Below, piece after piece: positions 1 to 3,463 of a stretch of DNA of 6,598 bases. The notes below the pieces were generated by a model that saw only the letters and a list, made by a program, of their open reading frames with translations, did not search any database and was not told the origin of the DNA. Origin of the DNA: Candidatus Cloacimonadota bacterium (GTDB taxonomy: Bacteria > Cloacimonadota > Cloacimonadia > JGIOTU-2). The position numbers were made by a program, and so were the translations under genes. Position 1 is the stretch's first letter, and the number at the start of each line of letters is the position of its first letter. The DNA is taken from positions 1-6,598 of the forward strand of contig DRBZ01000049.1 of NCBI GenBank assembly GCA_011043895.1, given 5' to 3'.

Positions 1-626
1 CCATTGGCATTAAAATTACACGTTATATTTTTACCACTGCCAGAATAACATGGCGTGAGTCCTTCTTTTCTGCTTTTCTTGTTACAAAACTCTACTGCAT
101 CATACCAGCTTACTTTTTCTACTGGTAAATTATCTCCTTTGAAATAAGAGGGATTTCCGCCCATCACTTCTTCCCACTCTTTCTGCGTCACTTCATATTT
201 ACCTATATAAAAATCACTTATCGTAACCTTGTGAACAGGTTTCTCATCGCTATCTCCGTCATTGCTGCCCATTTGGAAGGTGCCGGCTTGGACAAAGATC
301 ACTTTCTTCTCTTCATACTTCAATGATAAATCAATTTTCCATCCTTCAAGACTTCTTCCTTCCAGGACTGGTTCCCAATAGATTGTTTTGTTTTTTCCGG
401 GTATTACATTGCCAATATCTCCAGCAATCGCAAAAGGAATTATTGTATTGTTAGATGTATCTTTTGCTTTTAATGAAACAGTGTAGTCATATTCATCACT
501 ACCAGAGAGATCATACGTAATAACTATTCTACCGTTCTCTACCTTTTGCTGAACATTGCTTATCTGCTGTGCAGAGAGAAAAGTATAACCAAAAAGTATT
601 ATAAGTAATATAAACAATTTTTTCAT
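1..626 (-). CDS. Exported FGE-sulfatase (SUMF1-like) fold protein, 3' part missing
   Basis: Starts at the ATG at 626-624 and stays open for 208 codons to the window edge. Residues 1-19 are a signal peptide (MKK, a long Leu/Ile stretch, then FLSA before QQ), so the protein is exported. Residues about 20-105 look like a beta-sandwich, with motifs such as IVITYDLSG and IPGKNKTIYWEP, as often precedes this fold in FCB bacteria. From about residue 107 the FGE-sulfatase domain begins: FVQAGTFQMGS, then an acidic GDSDEKPVHKV segment, FYIGKYEVTQKEWEEVM, NPSYF and LPVEKVSWYDAVEFCN. The C-terminal half, which carries the active-site cysteines in true formylglycine-generating enzymes, lies outside the window, so catalysis cannot be judged. 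Most bacterial members of this fold are not proven sulfatase activators and may bind ligands instead. It follows the caspase gene by 97 bp on the same strand, so the two are probably co-transcribed. Confidence 0.9.
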   Translation of the reverse strand, partial: MKKLFILLIILFGYTFLSAQQISNVQQKVENGRIVITYDLSGSDEYDYTVSLKAKDTSNNTIIPFAIAGDIGNVIPGKNKTIYWEPVLEGRSLEGWKIDLSLKYEEKKVIFVQAGTFQMGSNDGDSDEKPVHKVTISDFYIGKYEVTQKEWEEVMGGNPSYFKGDNLPVEKVSWYDAVEFCNKKSRKEGLTPCYSGSGKNITCNFNAN

Positions 627-632
627 TGTATT

Positions 633-637
633 TCCTT
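633..637 (-). promoter_or_regulatory. Ribosome binding site of the FGE-like gene
   Basis: On the minus strand AAGGA lies six bases before the ATG at 626-624. It supports that start, and a signal peptide follows directly. The FGE-like gene therefore has its own translation initiation signal even if it is co-transcribed with the caspase gene. Confidence 0.65.
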
Positions 638-647
638 ATTTTATGAT

Positions 648-664
648 TTTATGAAATTCATAAA
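648..664. repeat. Inverted repeat 7-3-7 upstream of the FGE-like gene
   Basis: TTTATGA and TCATAAA pair perfectly around a three-base AAT loop. A flanking T (647) and G (665) could add a wobble pair. It is AT-only apart from one G/C pair, so it is weak as a terminator. It sits 11 bases upstream of the ribosome binding site and begins a row of three inverted repeats filling the caspase/FGE gap. Confidence 0.55.
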
Positions 665-666
665 GA

Positions 667-680
667 CCGCCAGATGGCGG
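667..680. repeat. CCGCC/GGCGG palindrome (copy 1)
   Basis: CCGCC and GGCGG are separated by AGAT, forming a GC-rich 5-bp hairpin in otherwise AT-rich DNA. The same palindrome with loop AGCC and one more pair on each side recurs at 3184-3199, so it is an interspersed repeat rather than a gene-specific signal. It lies in the gap between the caspase and FGE-like genes. Confidence 0.65.
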
Positions 681-681
681 A

Positions 682-706
682 TGCAACAACACGGTTGTTG
701 CACTCC
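682..706 (-). repeat. REP-like unit: GGAG plus 9-3-9 hairpin (copy A)
   Basis: Read on the minus strand, GGAG (706-703) leads directly into a perfect 9-bp stem with a three-base loop. The plus-strand arms are TGCAACAAC and GTTGTTGCA with loop ACG. A second copy with the same architecture but a different inner stem lies at 3379-3403. A conserved GGAG or GTAG tetranucleotide followed by a hairpin is the hallmark of REP units handled by RAYT (TnpA-REP) HUH transposases. Assigning this unit to that class is inference. It would form in the caspase-FGE transcript. Confidence 0.6.
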
Positions 707-721
707 AAATTGCACTCCAAA
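698..721. repeat. Tandem 12-bp direct repeat (two perfect copies)
   Basis: TTGCACTCCAAA occurs twice head to tail (698-709 and 710-721). On the minus strand this is TTTGGAGTGCAA twice, so the GGAG leader of the adjacent hairpin is itself duplicated. The second copy ends two bases before the caspase stop codon. Tandem duplication of the leader suggests slippage or a partial second repeat unit. Confidence 0.75.
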
Positions 722-723
722 AT

Positions 724-2937
724 TTAATATTCAACAATTATCCTATCCTTATCACCGATCACTTGCGGAGTCTGCTCTAAATTCTTTTCTCTTCTTGCCC
801 AATATGGCACATTATCATCAATATATACCTGCAACTCAGAGACAGTTAATCGATTATCCTTATTCTTATCTGCGTTTCCTTGCAAACCTTTCATAAAATA
901 ATAGGAAAACAAGGAGTGTTTTTTATCTCTGTACCAGGAAGAAACCTGCTCGCCAGTTGCTGAGGTAAATACTGTGGTATTCTTGCTTGCAATAACAGGA
1001 TTTTTTACATCTATGAACACAGGTGAGATGTCTTCAATGAGCATCCCCTTCTCAGAGGAACCACTGAAACAGGCATCTATCACAACTGTAAGTGAGCTAA
1101 AATCCATTTTCGAAAGGTTCTTATAAAATGTATCGAGCGAATATCCGTTTAATGCAACGAGCGAGGGATCGCAATCCACGGGTACAAAAAAGCCATGCTT
1201 ACTCTGAGGATCGGGTGCGCCGTGTCCGCTGTAGTAAATAAAGACATCAGATCTACCAGGTTTGATGTAATTATATAATTTCCCTTTATAATTTGTATTG
1301 GTTCCAAAAATACTTAGGAAATCTCCCTGGGTTGCATCGTTCACATATATGATATTCCCTTCTCTATAGCCCAACGTATTGATCAAGTACTTTTTCATAT
1401 ATGCTGCATCTCTATGGGCAAACTCGACAGCTGGCACTGAGCTTTTATTGTAGTTCCTGTTTCCAATAACCACTGCAACTGCATCTTTGTTCATATTGTT
1501 GGTTTGTGGAATATTTTCTTCAATATCGATCACAAGACCAGGTATGGAAATATCTTCATTGGCTCCTTCTTTGCCGGCAAAGATAAACTCTTTGGGGGAT
1601 ATTTCTTTTTGTTTTATTTTAAGATTCAGGGGAAATTCACGGGAATAATCTTCTGCTGTTACCACAATTGAAAGTGGTATGTCATCCTTGATTTTTTTAT
1701 TCGTATAAAATTCAAAACTCACATCCTTGAATGCGCCTTTTTCTATAGTATCCCATGTAAACCTCGTCTGTGAGTTACTCGTAAAGAAAACATCGCTGCT
1801 TGGATTTCGCACATTGAGTGCAACATCTTTCCCGTCTCCACCTGAGTTTGCCAGACGAATAGTTACAGTTACAAGTTCTTTTTGTTCGATACTGTAATTG
1901 CCATTTGCATCTTCAATTCCTTTTTCCACAAAGAAAAATGGTGGTTCAAATTTCTTGGTCTGAAAACTGCACATTACGGGATCGGGAAAGAATCCATTGC
2001 TTTCATCAAAAACGATCGAATACTGACAGTCCTGTGATGGCGTATTTTTATCAGCATATATCGTAAATTCGATCTCACCAACTTCTCCTGGTTTTATCTC
2101 AGAGAGGAATCTCTGGTTTCTATGCTCGAGGAAATTATAATTACCTGATGATTTTAAGGTAGCAGTTATACCACTTGCTGAGCCATTACCAAAATTCTTT
2201 ATCTTTATTGTTATTGTTCCGTATTCATCACCTTCAAGGAATATATCATTGTTGTTATCTTTGAAATCAACTGCTACTACTTTCAGGTCTGGAGGGAGGG
2301 TTGGTTTTGATTGTACATAAACGGGAAGAGTAGCTGAGGATGTTGTACCAAAAGCATAGGATTGCCCGTTGTATTGAATACTCCAGTTGTAATATTCCCA
2401 ATCCTCATCAACGGTCAATTTCCTAAATCCTTTAGCGATAATGTTGCGAGCATCCTGTTTGAACTGTGGTGCAATCGAAAGAGGTACCGTGATAGTATGA
2501 CTTTTACCTTCTTTTTGGACGTATATGCTGAACTGTTGCTTATCTGCGTTATAGTTACCTACAGAAATTGAACTTGTTACTATTTCTTGTGAGGAATCAA
2601 GTAATTGTTGGATTTCTTGTTCAATCTCTTTCTTGCGCTCGTTAAACTTCCTTTGGGCAATATCTATCTTTTGAGCATATTCGTCTTTGATATCCTGCTT
2701 TTGTCTGCTGATATTAGCCATTCGTTTATTGTACATCTCAGTTATTTCAAATTCACCTTTTTTGGTTGATGAAATTTCAGCAATCTTTCTATCTCGTTCC
2801 TCTTCTAAAGATTTTGATGAAAAAGTGATAGTATTAAATTTTTTGAGCACACGAAGTTTTTCTAAAGTCTCCATCGAGTATAGTACACAGCTGATGAGCA
2901 GTAAACTAAAAAGTACTAAAAGAACCCTTTTTATCAT
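724..2937 (-). CDS. Exported caspase-family (peptidase C14) protein with coiled coil, CARDB-like and EF-hand-like segments
   Basis: A 737-residue protein. The ATG at 2937 is preferred because AGGAGG lies four bases upstream. Residues 1-17 form a signal sequence ending in Leu-Ile-Ser-Cys, which fits a lipobox with Cys17 as the lipid site. Residues about 41-116 are highly charged and probably coiled coil. Two CARDB-like beta domains follow (about 213-330 and 330-445). Each opens with a Ca-loop-like pattern: DNNNDIFLEGDE at 227-238 and DANGNYSIEQKE at 343-354. The caspase domain spans about 484-710, beginning AVAVVIGNRNY, with catalytic His572 in YYSGHG and Cys623 in DACFSG. A third loop, DKNKDNRLTVSE, lies at 690-701 and is a near-canonical EF-hand loop. 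Both catalytic residues are present, so it is probably an active cysteine protease acting outside the cytoplasm. Its substrate is unknown. It is the likely first gene of a unit with the FGE-like gene. Confidence 0.92.
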   Translation of the reverse strand: MIKRVLLVLFSLLLISCVLYSMETLEKLRVLKKFNTITFSSKSLEEERDRKIAEISSTKKGEFEITEMYNKRMANISRQKQDIKDEYAQKIDIAQRKFNERKKEIEQEIQQLLDSSQEIVTSSISVGNYNADKQQFSIYVQKEGKSHTITVPLSIAPQFKQDARNIIAKGFRKLTVDEDWEYYNWSIQYNGQSYAFGTTSSATLPVYVQSKPTLPPDLKVVAVDFKDNNNDIFLEGDEYGTITIKIKNFGNGSASGITATLKSSGNYNFLEHRNQRFLSEIKPGEVGEIEFTIYADKNTPSQDCQYSIVFDESNGFFPDPVMCSFQTKKFEPPFFFVEKGIEDANGNYSIEQKELVTVTIRLANSGGDGKDVALNVRNPSSDVFFTSNSQTRFTWDTIEKGAFKDVSFEFYTNKKIKDDIPLSIVVTAEDYSREFPLNLKIKQKEISPKEFIFAGKEGANEDISIPGLVIDIEENIPQTNNMNKDAVAVVIGNRNYNKSSVPAVEFAHRDAAYMKKYLINTLGYREGNIIYVNDATQGDFLSIFGTNTNYKGKLYNYIKPGRSDVFIYYSGHGAPDPQSKHGFFVPVDCDPSLVALNGYSLDTFYKNLSKMDFSSLTVVIDACFSGSSEKGMLIEDISPVFIDVKNPVIASKNTTVFTSATGEQVSSWYRDKKHSLFSYYFMKGLQGNADKNKDNRLTVSELQVYIDDNVPYWARREKNLEQTPQVIGDKDRIIVEY

Positions 2938-2941
2938 GGCT

Positions 2942-2947
2942 CCTCCT
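2942..2947 (-). promoter_or_regulatory. Strong ribosome binding site of the caspase gene
   Basis: The minus strand reads AAAGGAGGAGCC then ATG, a near-perfect Shine-Dalgarno sequence. It overlaps an in-frame TTG at 2952 that would add five residues (MKGGA). Because those codons are themselves the ribosome binding site, the ATG at 2937 is the real start. Confidence 0.85.
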
Positions 2948-2992
2948 TTCAAAATTCTCTTTCGAGATCACCCATAATAATTATGAAAAGTT

Positions 2993-3018
2993 CAAGAAGT
3001 ATGAATCTTCTTTGTCAA
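2993..3018 (-). promoter_or_regulatory. Possible promoter of the caspase gene (weak)
   Basis: On the minus strand TTGACA (3018-3013) lies about 75 bases upstream of the caspase start. No good TATAAT-like box occurs at the usual 16-18 base spacing; a TTG lies where one would be. A similar TTGACA to TTG arrangement of the same 26-base length occurs upstream of the divergent aminopeptidase. It is offered only as a candidate. Confidence 0.2.
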
Positions 3019-3038
3019 GAATTAAGAATGTATAACAT

Positions 3039-3056
3039 GCATACCCCCAAAAATTT
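3039..3056. repeat. Left inverted end of the MITE-like element
   Basis: GCATACCCCCAAAAATTT is the exact reverse complement of 3312-3329. With one mismatch, and skipping one copy of the 9-bp duplication at the right end, the match can be extended outward through about six more bases (TAACAT against CTGTTA read in reverse complement). Confidence 0.8.
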
Positions 3057-3176
3057 TTTCAGGAGCATGGCACTTTTTCATTATTACACAAAGACAACCT
3101 AATAATAACAAAAGATGAGGGATGGTGCATATCGTTGCAAAGTACTAGCATAACAATGATTCACAAAGTATGGGAG

Positions 3177-3206
3177 ACCCTTCTCCGCCAGCCGGCGGAT
3201 CAGGGT
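3177..3206. repeat. Compound palindrome with TCCGCC/GGCGGA core (copy 2)
   Basis: The core TCCGCC/GGCGGA has loop AGCC (3184-3199). It is flanked by a 2-by-2 internal loop and then an outer stem ACCCT/AGGGT (3177-3181 and 3202-3206). This gives 11 base pairs in total. The core matches the palindrome at 667-680, so this is an interspersed repeat lying inside the MITE-like element. The form is hairpin-like, but no T-run follows, so it is not a typical terminator. Confidence 0.7.
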
Positions 3207-3241
3207 GACAAAAGTATTTTATGTTAAATTTTCAGATGTAC

Positions 3242-3258
3242 TGGAAAGTAATTTTCCA
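3242..3258. repeat. Small inverted repeat inside the MITE-like element
   Basis: TGGAAA and TTTCCA pair around a five-base GTAAT loop. It is short and AT-rich and may be chance. It is listed because it lies in a gene-free stretch. Confidence 0.3.
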
Positions 3259-3311
3259 ACCAAAATATATCGCAAACCCTTTATCTATAGTAATCCACAG
3301 AAATTACCTCC

Positions 3312-3329
3312 AAATTTTTGGGGGTATGC
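3312..3329. repeat. Right inverted end of the MITE-like element
   Basis: AAATTTTTGGGGGTATGC is the exact reverse complement of 3039-3056. Its outer end runs into a duplicated GTATGCCTG. Confidence 0.8.
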
Positions 3330-3341
3330 CTGGTATGCCTG
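3324..3341. repeat. Tandem 9-bp duplication at the right end
   Basis: GTATGCCTG is present twice in a row (3324-3332 and 3333-3341), between the right inverted end and the right flanking direct repeat. The left end has only one comparable GTATGCATG on the opposite strand, so the asymmetry is probably a local duplication after insertion. Confidence 0.7.
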
Positions 3342-3357
3342 TTAAGAATGTATAGAG

Positions 3358-3378
3358 TAAAATATCCGTGATATTTTA
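3358..3378. repeat. Perfect 9-3-9 inverted repeat, AT-rich
   Basis: TAAAATATC and GATATTTTA pair perfectly around a CGT loop. It ends exactly where the next 21-nt hairpin (3379-3399) begins. It lies just right of the MITE-like element and upstream of the aminopeptidase gene. Confidence 0.65.
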
Positions 3379-3403
3379 TGCAAAATCATGGATTTTGCAC
3401 TCC
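3379..3403 (-). repeat. REP-like unit: GGAG plus 9-3-9 hairpin (copy B)
   Basis: On the minus strand GGAG (3403-3400) leads into a perfect 9-bp stem with a three-base loop. The plus-strand arms are TGCAAAATC and GATTTTGCA with loop ATG. Compared with copy A at 682-706, the outer TGCAA/TTGCA and the following CTCCAAA are conserved. The inner bases differ on both arms in a compensating way. The unit sits 61 bp upstream of the aminopeptidase start. Confidence 0.6.
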
Positions 3404-3409
3404 AAAAAT

Positions 3410-3435
3410 TTGACAGACACAAAGCTAATATTTTG
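3410..3435 (+). promoter_or_regulatory. Possible promoter of the aminopeptidase gene (weak)
   Basis: TTGACA (3410-3415) is followed by TAATATTTTG (3426-3435), which partly resembles the TAnnTTTG -7 box of Bacteroidota. Spacing fits neither the sigma-70 nor the Bacteroidota consensus well. The start codon is 29 bases further on. The first bases of the box come from the edge of the REP-like unit. Confidence 0.25.
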
Positions 3436-3454
3436 TTGCATAGAAATACCAATC

Positions 3455-3458
3455 GAGG
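3455..3458 (+). promoter_or_regulatory. Ribosome binding site of the aminopeptidase gene
   Basis: GAGG lies five bases before the ATG at 3464, where a signal peptide begins. This decides against an in-frame GTG at 3368, which would put 32 non-secretory residues and two hairpins ahead of the signal peptide. Confidence 0.7.
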
Positions 3459-3463
3459 TCACT

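Larger units (their letters stand above)
3022..3354. mobile_element. MITE-like non-autonomous element with inverted ends and flanking direct repeats
   Basis: An 18-bp perfect inverted repeat bounds the element: GCATACCCCCAAAAATTT at 3039-3056 and AAATTTTTGGGGGTATGC at 3312-3329. Outside it, TTAAGAATGTATA occurs as a 13-bp direct repeat at 3022-3034 and 3342-3354. Inverted ends inside direct repeats is the pattern of a transposon-type insertion with target duplication. About 307 bp lies between the direct repeats, with no credible gene, so it would depend on a transposase elsewhere. A GC-rich palindrome is nested at 3177-3206. A 13-bp duplication is long for MITEs but falls in the range known for IS4-type elements. 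That family assignment is inference. Confidence 0.6.

Noticed and set aside
667..702. Rho-independent terminator between the caspase and FGE-like genes
   Set aside because: Stable hairpins are present, but no T-run follows them in the minus-strand transcript. The same hairpins recur elsewhere as interspersed repeats.
682..721. Possible CRISPR repeat
   Set aside because: The copies are too few, the tandem 12-bp units have no spacer, and the hairpin copies are 2.7 kb apart.
651..896. Plus-strand open frame of 81 codons across the caspase 3' end
   Set aside because: No ribosome binding site, begins inside an inverted repeat, runs antisense to the caspase domain, and its composition does not look like a real protein.
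2938..2952. TTG start five codons upstream of the caspase ATG
   Set aside because: Those codons are the AGGAGG ribosome binding site of the ATG at 2937.
2362..2977. Two short plus-strand open frames (2362-2571, 2687-2977)
   Set aside because: Antisense shadows of the well-supported caspase gene, without start signals or recognisable domains.
3057..3311. A small gene, tRNA or riboswitch inside the MITE-like element
   Set aside because: No open frame with a start signal, no cloverleaf and no recognisable aptamer core. Only the GC-rich palindrome and a weak hairpin stand out.
3368..3463. Upstream in-frame GTG start giving a 1004-residue aminopeptidase
   Set aside because: The extra 32 residues precede a clear signal peptide and cover the REP-like hairpin. 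GAGG with correct spacing and an ATG at 3464 explain the start better.
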